Source of the DNA: Begonia masoniana
Lineage: Eukaryota > Streptophyta > Magnoliopsida > Cucurbitales > Begoniaceae
NCBI GenBank assembly: GCA_022432975.1
Contig: CM039503.1
Span: forward strand, 49,393,259-49,457,258
Reading direction: 5' to 3'
Length of the DNA: 64,000 bases
In this document: positions 49,321 to 63,202 of the stretch, piece by piece
How the letters are laid out: the number at the start of each line of letters is the position of its first letter
Position numbering within the stretch: the first letter of the stretch is position 1
Notes under the pieces: model-generated
What the model saw: the letters and a program-made list of their open reading frames with translations, nothing else
What the model was told of the DNA's origin: nothing
Databases searched by the model: none
Position numbers and translations under genes: made by a program

Positions 49321-50107
49321 TATTCACGGAAAACCATCCAAATCTTAGAAATGAAAAAAATGCCCACATAGAACAAATCAAAGGAAAAGGTCTGAGCTGC
49401 TTACCCGTCGAAAATATTACTATGGGTAATAGACAAGACTCCGTTTTGATTCATAAAGAAGCTTTCGCTTTACATTCCAGGAAGCTCGCCAATAACGGTT
49501 GAAAATGGCATTCAGGCAAAAAACAAAGAGAGGGGAACTGATCAGGAGGGCGAAAAATATTAGGGTTTGGAGGTCAAATATACCCGGAGGACGGAGATCA
49601 GGTAGAAAGAAACGAAAGGCGAAGAATCAAACGGTGGAATGAAATTGACAGCAACAGACAGGCAGCTTACAAGGTACAAGACTTCAATTTATGTGGGATT
49701 AGTGAAAGCTAATATAATCGATGCCATTAATAAATTATTTAATTATGACAAATAATCTTTTATTTTAAATAAATTATAACGACAATCACAAAATAAACTT
49801 TAAACGATATTCCTTAACAAAACAAATCTTAAATTACTTTACGTAAACAAAATAAACATTTTTGTTTGGTCTGCCGTCAAACCCAAATATGATCGCCCGC
49901 ATTTTAAGAACGGACGACCGTACAAATAATCTTTTATTTTAAATATTTATAATCAATTATAATTAAAGATTGTGTTATTATAATAATGATAAGAGTTTAC
50001 AACAAATCAAAAGAGGCTCTTTAAAAACTAGCCTCTAATCAAATAATAACTTATCTACAAATGGATGGTTGATGTTGGTAAACTAAGCCTGTCCAACAGG
50101 AACATCC
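49321..50107. other. Intergenic region between F-box and invertase genes
   Basis: 49321-49680 is the F-box 5' UTR and promoter side, 49700-50107 the invertase 3' UTR. AT-rich, no gene seen. Confidence 0.45.
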
Positions 50108-53008
50108 TTAAATCCTAGAAAACCCGTTATTGACCTTGTTACTGAGAGCACAAACACACGTCTCAAGAGACTCATAGTCCTCCCCCCACAACACCATGGA
50201 TGCCTTCTCTGGATTCTTCAAAAGCATCTTCGCCGTGAGGAGACCCGAGATCGTCCATGTTTGAAAGAGCCTCGCTTGTTTCCCTACCAGCCTTCCACTT
50301 CGAGTGTCGTAGTATTCAGGCCACTTATCCTCTTTAAGCCGCTCCTCTGCCATTGCAACCGCTTTCTCCGCTAATTCCAGCCTCCCCATCTTTATGCAGG
50401 CTAGTGTAAACTGCAAGGATCAACAAGCAAGTGCTAATTAGCCACCATTTCTTTATTAAGTCTGACTTTAGGACCAGACCAAATTGAACCATGAAATTAT
50501 GTTTCTCATGCTTCGGAACCGGAATCAAAACATGGGGAACCATAACCGGACCGTACGGTTCAGTCATGGTAATTCTAGTTTGACTACAAAATACATATAT
50601 TTAATGTTAAATTTGGACCGCTTTAGTGGGGCTTGGGTCGAATCATAGGTTATATTCGGATTGCAGCTGGATTTTAGTTTGATTTTGGTTGGATTTTTTG
50701 ACTTCGCAGTTCGCCACAGCTACGGTTCAATTTTTACGGTCTTTGACACCTAAAACCATAAACTCACTGCGGCCATGTTTCTTCTACATTCAAAACCCGT
50801 TACAGTTCCTATAGTGGGGAGAACCGGACCGAACCGAGACCAAACCTCGGTTCCAATTCGAAATTCGATTTCGGTCAAGTTCTCCTCACCTCTGTTAGTT
50901 CCACCTCATAGAAATTGCAGAATGCCAACCCAGAAAATAGAAGCAACTTTACCTGCCATAGTAGTGTTGGCCAAGATCCGCCATTATGATATGACCAAGG
51001 TCTGTCCTTCAACCAGGAAACAAGAATGAGTGTTTGATCAAGTGACACCCAGAAAAAAATCACAGAATGTAAAGAGTTTTACGTGTTTTTCGGATCGCTG
51101 CCGGTGACTATGCGCCATTCTTCAGCCTCCATAGCAGGAAAGCAGATCTTCAGAGGCATGTGAGCTACAAGGTCTTCCCAATTAGCTTCAATCAGTTTCA
51201 GAATTCCCTCGTTCTGCTTTGGATTGCCGAGGGATGAAGCAATAGCCCATAAATTTCCCAGAGTGAAGAACCTGAAATCCATATGGCCAGGCTGCAGATT
51301 GCCAGCAAAATAGCCACCATCCTCTGGCATCCAATCCACCAGCCAACTAGGAATTTGATCTGGATAGATATTGAACTTGTTGATCGCATCTGTCGAGTAT
51401 TCCTCCGTCTTATAACGATATATCTCGTTCATTTTCCTCAAATCCAACCAGTAATACTCCCTGATATGGAACGAGAGTGCGCTAAGTCGATTGTTGACAG
51501 CAGCCACCAAGTTCTTAGTTGCATCATTGACAATTAGCATTTCCCTAGAACTGCGTAAAGCCGAGTAGAACAATGCCTGTAAAATAAATTAATTTCAGTC
51601 CAACAGCTTAAATTATTGACATTACAGCTTAACAAATACAAGCACTTTTACTCACTTGAATTTCGAGTGGGTGGCCGTGAATGCCCATCCTTCGATCAAT
51701 CATGCAAGAGCCATCAGCCACGAGTAGAGTGGGAAACATGTCGAACCCATCGGCTAAACACAATTTGAGGATTAGCTTCATGCCGGTTTGAACATCCACC
51801 CTTTCTTGAAACGTGTAGTCGCCCGTGATTTTCCCATAAGCTCTCAACAAAATAATCCACCACAACCCTTTTACAGCAACCAAAGTAGAAGACGAATTAT
51901 AAATTGCGCTAAACAAGGATTGAATACTGCCCCTAAATACTAAACAGAACAATAAAATTGTCTGTCATCGTACCAGAATCAACAGGTGCCACACGACCAA
52001 TGGCAGATTCACCAAAATCGGGATCTAAAACTTCCTCCACGTCACTGCTTCTTCCATCAATTGGCATCGCCCTGACTTTGAAGCTTGCCGGCATCAGACC
52101 TTGACCCGGGATATAGCAGTCCACAGTCTTTTCCCAACTCTGATAAATTATCAACAACCTCAAAACATTAAAATTATGGGTGCTTTTCTTTATGTAGTTA
52201 ATTATGACTATGCCAAGATTCTAACTAGGTATCCTCGATTGTGAATTACCAACAAGCTAGTGGGTATAATTGTATAATTCTTGAAGAACTCTAGGAAATA
52301 TTGTACCTGTATTAATAATAAGAAGGTAAGACAATATTGTACCTGTAACTTTAATGTGTTGAGTAGAAAATTCTTCACAATTTCTTCTTCTCCGTTTAGT
52401 AAAAAGGCCATGGCAGATGGGACAAAGTCACGAATGAAAACCTGGTCGTAATTCTGCGGCTGCGAGTCCGCTGGATCATTGGCTGCGATAGTTCCGACTG
52501 GATTCCCACAATAGCTCACAATTGAACTTCGAAGCAACCTCCATGCTTCCTTTTCATTCTCCGACAACTCGCTCTCAATCCTAGCCTCATTCAAATTCTT
52601 TAATCCATCTACATTTACAACCGGCTCATTGTTCTCCAACCTAGATTCTTCGCCTTTCACTGAATCAGGGCTAGTCTCTATTCTTTCTATTTCTAAAGGC
52701 TTCAAATTCAACTCTCCTTGAAAGTAAATTTTGTCGAAGCTCGTTTCGATAACATGACCTTCGGCTGAGGTAGAATGATTCCTAGTATTTGACGATACAT
52801 TCGAAATCAACAAAAACCCTCTGCGACCATCTTTAACATGCTTGGATCGACCTCTATTTAAGTAAGAGATGATGAAAGATCGACGACGAAGAGGGATAGA
52901 TTTCAGTCGCAATTTCAACAAATTTTGAACAAACCTATCATTTTTACAACTAAGGACAATTTTACAGGGATTCATGCCGGAGATTCCATTACAGCAACTA
53001 GGATTCAT
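50108..53008 (-). CDS. Alkaline/neutral invertase (organelle-targeted form)
   Basis: It splits sucrose to glucose and fructose (GH100 family). Six exons on the - strand: 53008-52343, 52139-51974, 51867-51656, 51576-51083, 51001-50953, 50410-50108, giving 629 aa. The first 75 or so residues are rich in Arg, Ser and Asn with few acidic residues ([17 protein letters not shown]), as in mitochondrial or plastid transit peptides. The cytosolic forms lack this. The catalytic core begins [19 protein letters not shown], then [87 protein letters not shown]. All introns are GT-AG. It resembles the A/N-InvA/C group. Confidence 0.95.
50411..50952. repeat. Probable dispersed repeat in the last intron of the invertase gene
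   Basis: The intron is rich in GGACCG/CGGTTC motifs (AACCGGACCGAACCGAGACC near 50822). Similar wording occurs at 61260-61450 (ACGGTTCTTATAG, ATAGGTTATAT). This suggests a decayed non-autonomous DNA element, but its ends could not be fixed. Confidence 0.4.
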
Positions 53009-56000
53009 CGTTTTACCGCCTATATATAATGTATCGATCCAGAAACAAAAAGAGAATGGAATTCAGAACTACGCAGGCGTCTGTTGAGCTCTAAAGAATG
53101 GGATCAAGAAACAGAGAGTGGATCTCAAATGGGCAACGAACAGTATGAACGGATAAACAATAGAAAGAATATACAGACTAAAAAATGAAGAGGGTGATGA
53201 ACTTACAGTTGATAGAAGATGGGTTTGGAAAGATTCAAGAAATTAAGGAGGGAGATTAGATTAATGGGTGTGGCCGGTGGGTTCGGAAGGGGAACACTTT
53301 ATAGATGAGGAAACTTGGAAAGTTGATTAAAGCGGACCATGTCCATGGCGTCCTAGATTTGATTTCATTCCTCTGGGAAATTACCTTTAACCCCAAGGTT
53401 CCCATACTCTAATTTTGAATCCGATATTTTTATGTCATTTATCTCTTAGTAAATATATATTTATTTTAATTTTTCTATTGATAAATACTCACTAATTTGA
53501 TATTTTATTTTTTAAAAAATTATTTTTTACTTACTTATAATGATTAAATAATAAATAAATTTTATGTCAATGAATGATATTAATTACCTTATAATTAAGA
53601 TTACCATTAAAAAATTAAATAGTTTAATAAGCAATATTATAAGAAGAATGCTACCATAAGCAATGATGCATATTTTATTATTAATTATTAATATAATATT
53701 ATAATAAATTATAAATACTTTAAATAATAATAAAAAACAAACAAGGGTATTATAGTCCAAAGGAGAATACTGAATATTTGGGTCGACAATCGTGTACGAA
53801 AAGTGAGGAAAAAAATTATCCAACAAGAAAATTACTTGTTCAAGAATGCCACGTGGAAGCTTGTGATTTGTCGTGTGAAAAGACACAAGGACAGACATTG
53901 AATATGCAAAGTCACACGAGATTGGCGTTGGACCAAAGACTTGTCGTATTTAACACATTGGGAAGAAATTGAAACACGTTTTGTTGGATTGGGATTGAAT
54001 AAGAACAAAGCTGACTAAGCATTGATTAGACCCTATCCAGATAGCTTCATAGATGGGCTGGCCATAGTAGCCCAGTCCAACCAATTACAAACAATTGAAT
54101 TTAATTTTAACATTTATTTTTATAATAATTATTACTCAAAAGAATTGTTTTCAAACCAATTTATAAATAAACGGTTAAGAATGTAACGCTAATAATTGAC
54201 AAAATAAAATAAACACGAAAAAACATAGATACCAAGATTTACATGAAAAACTCTTCTAAGAAAAATCATGGACAGATGAAATAAATTCACTAATCAGAAA
54301 TCAAGATACAATTGAGTTTTGTGAATCGAACATTAAAATACGTGGATAAAACACAAAACTTTAATATTTATATACAGACCCAACCCAACCCACTAAAATT
54401 TGGATCGCACTGAACTCTAACTTAGACTGAATTAACTTAACTTATGAATGTAACTTTAGACTAACTGAGTAGTGTACAAACTAACTATTTGGTTGCATAA
54501 ATAATTGAGTGTACTTTATAAACGAATTAATTAAATAACTTTATTAAAGCAACTCATAATCGACTAATTATTTATAAAACTTGGATATGATTAATAGAAT
54601 AGTAAGTGACACCCATGATTGAGAACATAACCCCAACTCCATACTAGAGGAAAAAAGATTAACTTATTTTAACAACAAAGGCAAACTACTTTTCTTAATT
54701 TAATTAAACCCCATTTCTCTTTTTGTGCTCAACATAATTTCCATAAATAATTGGACCTTATCTAAATTCTCCTTCTTCCTCCCTACATGTGCCCCGTGGA
54801 AATGGAAAAGAAATGAGTAACTTAAATTCTCCTTCGATCTTCATAGTGATATTTTCCCTGCCAGTTACGTTAATTTAGTGTATCACATTCATCTTTTTTT
54901 TTTTTTTTTTTGTCGTTTGTTCGATTTTCTAACAAATTTAGTTATAATTTATCTTTAAAATTGAAATCAAACAAAACCAAACCAACAATCTCGGTGGGTT
55001 CCAAATGAATCGGTCCCACCTACAAATGGGATGAAACCTTTTCCACAATTGGTAAAAAAAAAAAAAAAAAATCAATCACTCCCCAAAAGTCTTATGTTTT
55101 TAATTAGTTTTAAACCCTATTTTTTGTCAAAGCATTCATACTATAACCCTCAATTATTAACTTTTGATCGAAATTAAATATTGTAAAATAGCCACGGCGA
55201 CTATCGAAAATGCACATTAAGACGAAGCATGAAGTGAAAGGCGGTGACTATTGCATATGAACGAGCACGACAATGAGAAATTACACATTTCAATCGTTCT
55301 CGTGTTTGCCAAAATTAGACAAGCACGAGAATGAGAAATTACGTATAGTAGGCATACTCTTTACTAATAATAAAGGAAAGGGAAGGGAAGGGAAATAAAA
55401 TAGGAGTTGCCCTAGACGTTACGGGTGGGGAAGATGCAACATAAAAACGTACCTTAAAAGAGCAGGCAAGAAGGCCTAAAAACATTTAAAGGGTAACAGC
55501 CCTTAGGCCTAATCAAAAGGTCTTGTGGCTGTCTCAAACCCTAATCTTCGTTTTCATTACAAATCTTCACGCAATTGATGAATTCAATTTGTGGAAGAGG
55601 AAATGACGTCCACTTTTTATTTCCTCTGTTTGGTATCACACTGGCGTTTCTTAGTAGTATTTATGGGTAGCTTTTTTGCTTTTTCCTAGTTTTACCTTCT
55701 TTTTTTTTTTTACTTGAGCTTCTGTGCTGAATTGGTCGCTCTTATTCTTCATCGTCTTCTTCTTTGGACGCTAATTTGACATTTACAATATGCTCTCTCG
55801 CGTAGAGGGCAATTTCTATCACTCCTATGATCACCTATTTTGATAAGTAATAGTTAGAATGCAGGTTGATTTAAATTATAGTTAGATCGAGTTGGATCAG
55901 ACTTATATTTAATATTAGAATTTTTACAGTTTTTCTTTATATTGTTACTTAAGTAGTAAATCTCATAATACTTTGATTTCAATACAGTGAGTTTTTTATC

Positions 56001-57906
56001 TGCATTTGATTTATTTTTTTAATAAATTTTCCACCTAAATCTCGATTTTCTTGTTTTTTTTTTTTTTCTGATTTTCGTTCGATTCTCAACCGTAATAAAT
56101 TATTAACAATGTCAAAAACTTAAGTCAATTCAATTATTTAAACATAAATGCTAGAAAAAAGAAAAGAATGTGTTTTGGCCACAAACATAAATGCATTCAT
56201 GATAAACTTTTGGTTTTGGTGAAATGGGTAGCAAGAGAAGAATCTCATGCATGCTTTATTCATTGTACCTCCTAATGAGACTAATTAATTAATTAAAACT
56301 ATTTATGTAATTTAATAAAATATAAAATAAATTATTAATTACACAATTATTTATATTTTTGAAAATGAAATTCAATATTTATATTTATATAATTTTAAAA
56401 AAATTAAAGTTTATAAAGAAGGGATTGGGTTGGGGAACTGTTTCAATGGTTGCGGCTGTCAGTGCTTCAGCCCAGGAAGCCTAACCAGATGGGATTATTC
56501 TCTTTCATTATTTTCGTCAAAGTTGGGACACGTGGCGCACAATAAACAGGTTACCTCTTTTTTTGGACCACCCAAAACAGCGCTCGTCTCTTTTTAAAGC
56601 ACGTGGCTTTTTTAAATGCCCGCCGCCATCCCCATCTTCCTCCTCTCTCCTCTCTCTGACTCTCTTTCCACCATGCTTCTGTTCACACTGTTCACAATCC
56701 ACACGTGCTCCAGTCACTTCTCTCACACGTGCACTATTTTTAAAATTTTTGGGTTAAAACACAAAATAAATAAAAATGAAACTCTAAGTTTGACATTCGT
56801 TAAATTTTATAATTTAATCTTAATTTTCAAATAAGCTTAGTTTCAAATTTATTTTTCAATGATTTTTTTGTCTAAATTAAAATTATTTATTTTGATTTTA
56901 ATCTCTTAAATTAATCAACTCAAACAAGTTACTTCATTTCTTTTTCCACCTTTTTTCCTTTCCCAATATCTTCTACTCAATTGTTTTATCATATACATGC
57001 ATCTATCGTGAACTAATCATTGAAGGAGATCTTGAGACTAGATATAATAAATTGAAACGACTCTTAATCTATAAAGACTAAAATACTTTGCCTATTTTTG
57101 TCTTTTTAAGTCTTTTTAATTTATTTTCATTTTTCATTTATATTAACAAACAAATAAAAGCAGATATTACCCAAAGAATAATACTATATTTATTCTCTTA
57201 AAATATTCGCTGACATGTTAAGTAATATTTTCTGCGATTTATGTAATAAATTATAAATAGTTGACGTCAACGAGCATTTTAAAAGAATAGAATAAGAGAG
57301 TAAACATATTATTATTCCGTACTGAAAATAAAAAAATCAGTGAAATACTTAAATTTACAAAAGTACCCTTGCTAGAAATCAAACTAGGAAAACTATTCCT
57401 AGAATAAAAAGATGATTGCCCCACTTACGCTAGTTACTATTAGTAAGTCTAATGTGGGGCCGTGGCACAATGCTTGCATAATCTCAAATGGAAGAGGTAA
57501 AGCATTGTACTTCGATGGCATTTGTTAGCACATGATAAGATTGCGTTAGCCACTCATCTTTTGGGATTGAAAGAGACCCATGAAATGGGACAATCTAGAA
57601 GTTCAAGCAAGCTAGAACACTTCATTACTGTAATTAGGACGAAATTAGCTGTATTTTAAAAGAAATTAATCTTAGTTTACTTCAAAAAGTAGAAGCATCA
57701 AGAAATGAATAGTGAGCGTAGATTCAATGGAGAAATAAAGTTTAGAAGTAGAAGGACATGGTCATCGTCCTCAATCTAACCTCTGTCAGTCACTAAGTCT
57801 ATGTCTTCCTAGAAATATTCTGTTCTTTGTTTTTCTTTCATCTACAAGCTCTTTCTCACTTCCCTCCTCTGTCTTTTATTGCTTTCTTGATTTTGTTTCA
57901 GTTAAT
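53009..57906. other. Intergenic region between invertase and MYB genes
   Basis: 4.9 kb without a recognised gene. 53009-53340 is the invertase leader and promoter. 53340-55400 is AT-rich. 55490-55630 holds a telo-box-like AAACCCTAA with a nearby GGCCTA. 56528-56731 holds four ACGTG cores. 56760-57800 is AT-rich. Short open frames show no conserved motif. Homopolymer runs lie near 54895-54911 and 55056-55072. Confidence 0.5.
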
Positions 57907-59209
57907 TTATAAAACTGTGTTGGTAAGATGCTGCTGTAAGAACCAAACGTCGTCATCCTTCCACAAGTCGTCGGCCGTCGCGTCGCCGCCGTCCATTTGC
58001 CACTGCTGCTGTGGGTGATCCATATTTTCGAAGTCCAGTGCTGCCTGATCATGATTGAAGCAGACTGCAGGAGTCGTCGTCGTGAAGTATGACTTTGGAT
58101 AATCTGCTATCGGGCCGGCTCCGAAGTTTGGGATATTATAGTAATCCGCCACGTCGGACGCCGGTGAAACATGAGCGCCAAAGGATTCCGAGGAGGCTAC
58201 GGCGCTGGAATTCTCCGGCGTGTAACTGTGGTTGACCATTTGAGCCAAATGCAAATGATGCCCCTCGTGAAAGTTGAGGTATTCTCCATTAACGGCGTTG
58301 GGGTGGTAGTTGGTTGTCGTCGAGATGGCTGCATCGGCACAGCCGACCACTAAGGAAGCGGCAGCAGAGGAGGAGGAAGACGGTGTAGCGGCAGCCGCCT
58401 GGATGCGTTCGGCGAGCCTTGGCATCCACAGGTAACGCATTGTGTCCTTAAATTGCTTGCTATCTACGTCGCATTTGAGTTGCTTGGCGTGTTTTTGGAC
58501 ACGGGTTCTCCAATAGTTTTTAATCTCGTTGTCGGTTCTTCCCGGCAAATGCTGTGCTATTTTCGACCATCTGATTATCAGGATAAGAGCAGAATTAAAA
58601 ACCCAATTAAAAATACAACGTTGTAATCAGAAAGAGATAAGCTCGTAAAAAACCTGTTTCCCCAACGAGAATGAAGCTCGAGAATCATAAGTTGTTCTTC
58701 GAGAGTGATATTTCCTCGTCGTACATCCGGTCGTAGGTAGTTCAGCCACCGCAACCTGCAGCTCTTTCCGGTTCGTTTCAGACCTGTTTGAAATCAAATC
58801 AAATGATCTTGATAAGAATCTAAAATTCAGTCATGGGAGAACTGTCAGATAAAAACCCACTATATCTCTTCTTTTAACCTTTTTCAATAAAGATCTTTAC
58901 GTTATATGTCTCTGTGTTTTTTTGCAATTGCAGTGGACGGCCAGAGGAGCGGCCATGGCCGTTGATGAAAGCCATAACAGAGAAATTAATTACAGTGTTA
59001 ATATTTGAATTATATTTCTCCTCCTCCTTAGACAACAAACTCGAATTACCTGCGCAGCGAGCGAGAGAGTTCCATCTGCCTTCACCATGATTGGAGATGT
59101 AGTTGATGAGGGTGATATCTTCTTCCACGGTCCAAGGTCCTCTCCTTAACTCCATGTCTTCCTCGCAGTTTTGAACGACGGAGCTACTTCCCCTCCTCTT
59201 GACATCCAT
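57907..59209 (-). CDS. R2R3-MYB transcription factor, MYB108/MYB78 type (subgroup 20)
   Basis: Nuclear DNA-binding regulator. Exons on the - strand: 59209-59050, 58783-58654, 58570-57907, giving 317 aa, with introns at the two classical R2R3-MYB positions. R2: [50 protein letters not shown]3: [54 protein letters not shown]. After R3 come [16 protein letters not shown], as in MYB2/78/108/112, and a His/Ser/Asn-rich activation-like tail. Family members act in stress, jasmonate and senescence responses. The leader is GA-rich on the + strand (59275-59325). Confidence 0.94.
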
Positions 59210-61936
59210 TTCCTTGAGTGGGACGACTGATTGATTGAAACGAAAAGCAATTTTCAAACTTTTGATTTGCAGAGAAAGAGAGAGAGAGAGAGAGAGGAGA
59301 AGAAGAAGGAGAGAGAGAGAGAGAATTATCACAGGAGGAGAGAGGAAGTGGGGCTTTTATAGATTAGAAAGGAGTTTGAAAATGGGAGAAGAGAGACGAG
59401 AAGTGTAGACATGGGAGGGAGAGTTAGGAGAAGGAAGCCGCAACAAGAAGATAATTTTTAATTAACCAATCACTTAAGCATGGTTAGTTTTAATAATTGG
59501 GCTTTAAAGTTTGACTCTTTGACTTTCTTGCCTGCTTCGGGAAAATGAATCTAAAAAAGAATCGAAATAAATTATTATTATTTTTTTAATTTATGAAAAA
59601 ATATATTTTTAAATATTATTCATTTACAAAACTTATTTGATAAAACAACACCCACTTTAAATAGTTATTTTTAATAGGGTAAATAACCATAAAAAAAACT
59701 CAAATTATAAAGGCATTAACAAAATTAACAAAATAATTCTTTGCGTGCAACGAATTCCCTAACTCGGCCGCCCGTTATGGAAACTCGCAGATATGTGCAG
59801 ACTCTTATAAATGAAAGAGTAAAAAATGTTCTATGACGTGAGAGCCTGCGTCTTAAATGCGAGCGTTCGCTGCAAAAGCCCGCCATGTATATATGGGGTT
59901 CGCATGAATAAATTTTTAACGACAAACTGGACGATGATGGTTGTTTTATAAATGGAGTATAGTTTAATGACGATTTTGTTAACAAAGATATTTTAAAGAC
60001 GAGTTTGTTGTTTTTTTTTATTAATTTCATTTTAATATCAAAGAAAATAAAACTGAATTATCTACTCTTTTGCCTGTTCACTTTTCTTCTCTATCGCTTC
60101 TCTTTTCTTCTCTCTTCTTTTCAACTTTCTAGATTCACTTTATATGCTTATGCCACGGTGCATTATATCTTTTAATGTATTAAAAAACAAAATAAGTATA
60201 AAAAAAATACAGACAAATTAGGATAGAACGCCGTATTAAAGACAATTGCGAGAAAGAGTTTTTCGTATTAAATTGCCTTATGATAAAATTAAATCATACT
60301 TGTTTTATAAAGGATTAATAGTCGAAAAACCAATTTCATAATTTTAAATTTTGTATTTTGTATTTTGTATTTTTTTAGCGTTTCATGTTCAATTTTACTA
60401 ATTTGGTTTTTGTTGTAGAAATGAATTAATAGAGTTGAATAAAATGGTCTACATCTGTCTCATTAAACATTCCTAATCAATAAAATAGGAGAGGGTCCAT
60501 GTATTACTATTTTATATAACTTTGGTCCACATTCCACAAACTAGATTGGTCAGCAATCTAGATGCTACACTTTACTATTTAATTTCCCCCTCTCCCCCAC
60601 CCATATCTTTTACTCAAATTACTTTTATTTATGGTTAAAAAAATCAAATAATTACATAAATTTATCTAAGATTTGCCGAGACGCTCTAAGTTACACAATT
60701 TACGTATACACGAATTTATCCGTGAATAAAATTTTGCATCATAATGTGTTTGTCGTTCACTTATTGGTAAAATAATTACATAAGATAATAAATATTTATT
60801 TCACTAATTAATAATTGAACACGAGATAATATGAGATATTGGTCAATTTTGTTTTTATCCAGTTTTCAAATTTTCTTTCACTTAAATATAAAATATTAGT
60901 GAAATAAGTAAGTGGGTAGACAATTAATGTGACATTTATAAAAAAATAATTAAAAATTAACTTTATGATAGTTGAAAATTCCCTAAGTAAGCACTTTGCT
61001 ATCATATAATACATCTTCGCTGTACATGATTAACCAATCCCGTACACAAATTAGTAGACTTTACCCCCACAAATGGCAACATAAAATCAAATAAAATCTT
61101 TTGGAAAAATTCTAGAGACTTTTCACATTCAATTAGAACCTAACTGATTACATAGCATAGTGATAAAGTTTCGGGTCTTTGACTCGATTTTGCTCATATT
61201 ATATGTTGCTTTAAAAGCTTTTCAAATTATTGATTTTTAACTCGTGACTGGCTTTGCAAGAAATAGGGGCGTGCATAGTCTGATTTTGGAAAACAAGTTA
61301 AATTGAATTACACGATGAACGGTTCTTATAGTTTGGAATCAAAATCGGAACCATAAGTTATAAAAATTAATGTTATTAATGGATTATTTTATTGGATTTA
61401 GGTCGGATTTGTGCCGAACTATAGGTTATATCGAGTATGGCTTAATTTGAACCCCACTACCTACAATATGACGTGAAACATTATTTTTCAATATCTCAAA
61501 TAACAACAGGACTCATGAGAATTCAAATGGATCAACACATTTTCTACTCCCTAAAAGCAGACCAAAACACTCATCCTAACCCTTGTACTTGATCCACCAT
61601 AATTATCATCCTATGAAAATTTTAAATCCTTCTCTTTTTGGACCTAAAAACCATATCTCCCCAGCAAGACACTAAGCTCTGTTAGCTTCTAATCTTCCAA
61701 TATATACTAAGTACATGCCAAAATCTTAAAATCCAATGGAAGTTTGAAAGAAATAAGTTTGATAATAAATATAAAATAAAAATTCAAACAGGTGATGATA
61801 AATTCACTATAAAAAATTAAAATACAACGAATTACGATTCAAGTATCAATACATTGAGAAACAACAAAACTCTAATATTGAATACAAGTTCATCCTTAGT
61901 TTGAAGCACTTTTGTCGAAAGTTTGGCTGTATTCAT

Positions 61937-62008
<72 letters not shown>

Positions 62009-63202
62009 TCTCCAAGTAGGATAAAGTAACGTTCTAAAATATTCAGTCAGTCGTCTCCACACGAAGAGTAGTTGGACTCGAACTACATGTTGAAGGAGAT
62101 GTATTCTAACAAGCATTTAACTCTGTTAAACAGCGTCTCTCATACTATTATGCATTGGACTAATTCTAGTGCAAATTTAACAGAACTCATAATTCAATTC
62201 AATCAAACAATGTATCTTTAAACTGACCAGTCGTTTCACTTTTGAACTAATTAATATTAAGTGGACTTAAACGGTCTTCAAGCCACCAAGAATACAAGGA
62301 TATACACCTACAAATTTTAATTAATCAAATATTTTAATTAAAATACTACAACTTATAAGATAAAATCCCCATTGTAGGTATAACATTGTTCGTATTGGAC
62401 TATAATCTTGACGATTATATTCTATAATTTATTTGAAAAAAAAATTCTACTAGTTAGAGATAAAATATTACTTACAATTGAACACTCTCTATCGATGTTT
62501 GATTTCAAAATTTTATCTTCTCGTGTTTTTTGCCATTACACAAGTGTTGTCACAATTATGTCTATTGGTCTGGCACAGTTATGTCTATACAATTATATCT
62601 GAAAAATCGTGATTAGTAACGCAGTGTCGTGGAATACTAGGTGAGACACCGATAATAAACACGATAATGGGCAGTAATAAAATGCAGAAAGTAAAGAGAC
62701 AGGAAGTTGGTAACGTCGTTCGGCAATTGCCTACGCCTGCGGGACTACGCCCAGAATTAAAAACAATTCTCTGAGTTCACAAAGTTACAAGACACTCAGT
62801 CTAACACAAAGTAAGACTCTCTCTTTTCTTTGTCGCCGCCTCTTCCTAACTTCCCTAACGAATCTGTTTTTGCGAGCTCTCATTGTCTTAAAATCGATCC
62901 CTCCTGGAATCTGAATGCAACAAGTTCTCCTTGTTGATGATAACTCATTCCGGAATCCAAATGTGACAAGCTCCCCTTGTCAATGATGACTCCTCCCGAA
63001 ATCCGTGTATGGCAAGATCCCCTTGCCCACGATCAGAACTCCTCCCGAGTTCCAGGCAGCCTCCTCCCGAGACTGATCTTCAATGAAGAACACAATAAAC
63101 GCACCTGTGACACCAGTTGTTCTCTTCGGATGCAACCAATCAACACACTCAGAATATCACTAGATCCAGCCACGAATAGAGTGTGTAGGACAGTCTATTA
63201 TT
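59210..63202. other. Intergenic region after the MYB gene
   Basis: 59210-59460 is the MYB leader and promoter, with a (GA)n run at 59275-59325. The remainder is AT-rich with no gene recognised. 61260-61450 resembles the invertase-intron repeat. 62620-63200 is less AT-rich and looks repeat-derived, with repeated CTCC(C/T)CTTGT and CTCCCGA phrases. Confidence 0.45.
61939..62010. repeat. (CT)n microsatellite
   Basis: A near-pure CT run of about 65 bp (61942-62003) followed by CCCTCTCTCC. Confidence 0.97.

Noticed and set aside
48397..49502. Frames on the + strand across the F-box gene
   Set aside because: Shadow frames opposite a well-conserved single-exon gene.
53584..53898. 104-codon frame on the - strand upstream of the invertase gene
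   Set aside because: AT-rich hydrophobic translation without any recognisable motif, and no neighbouring exon.
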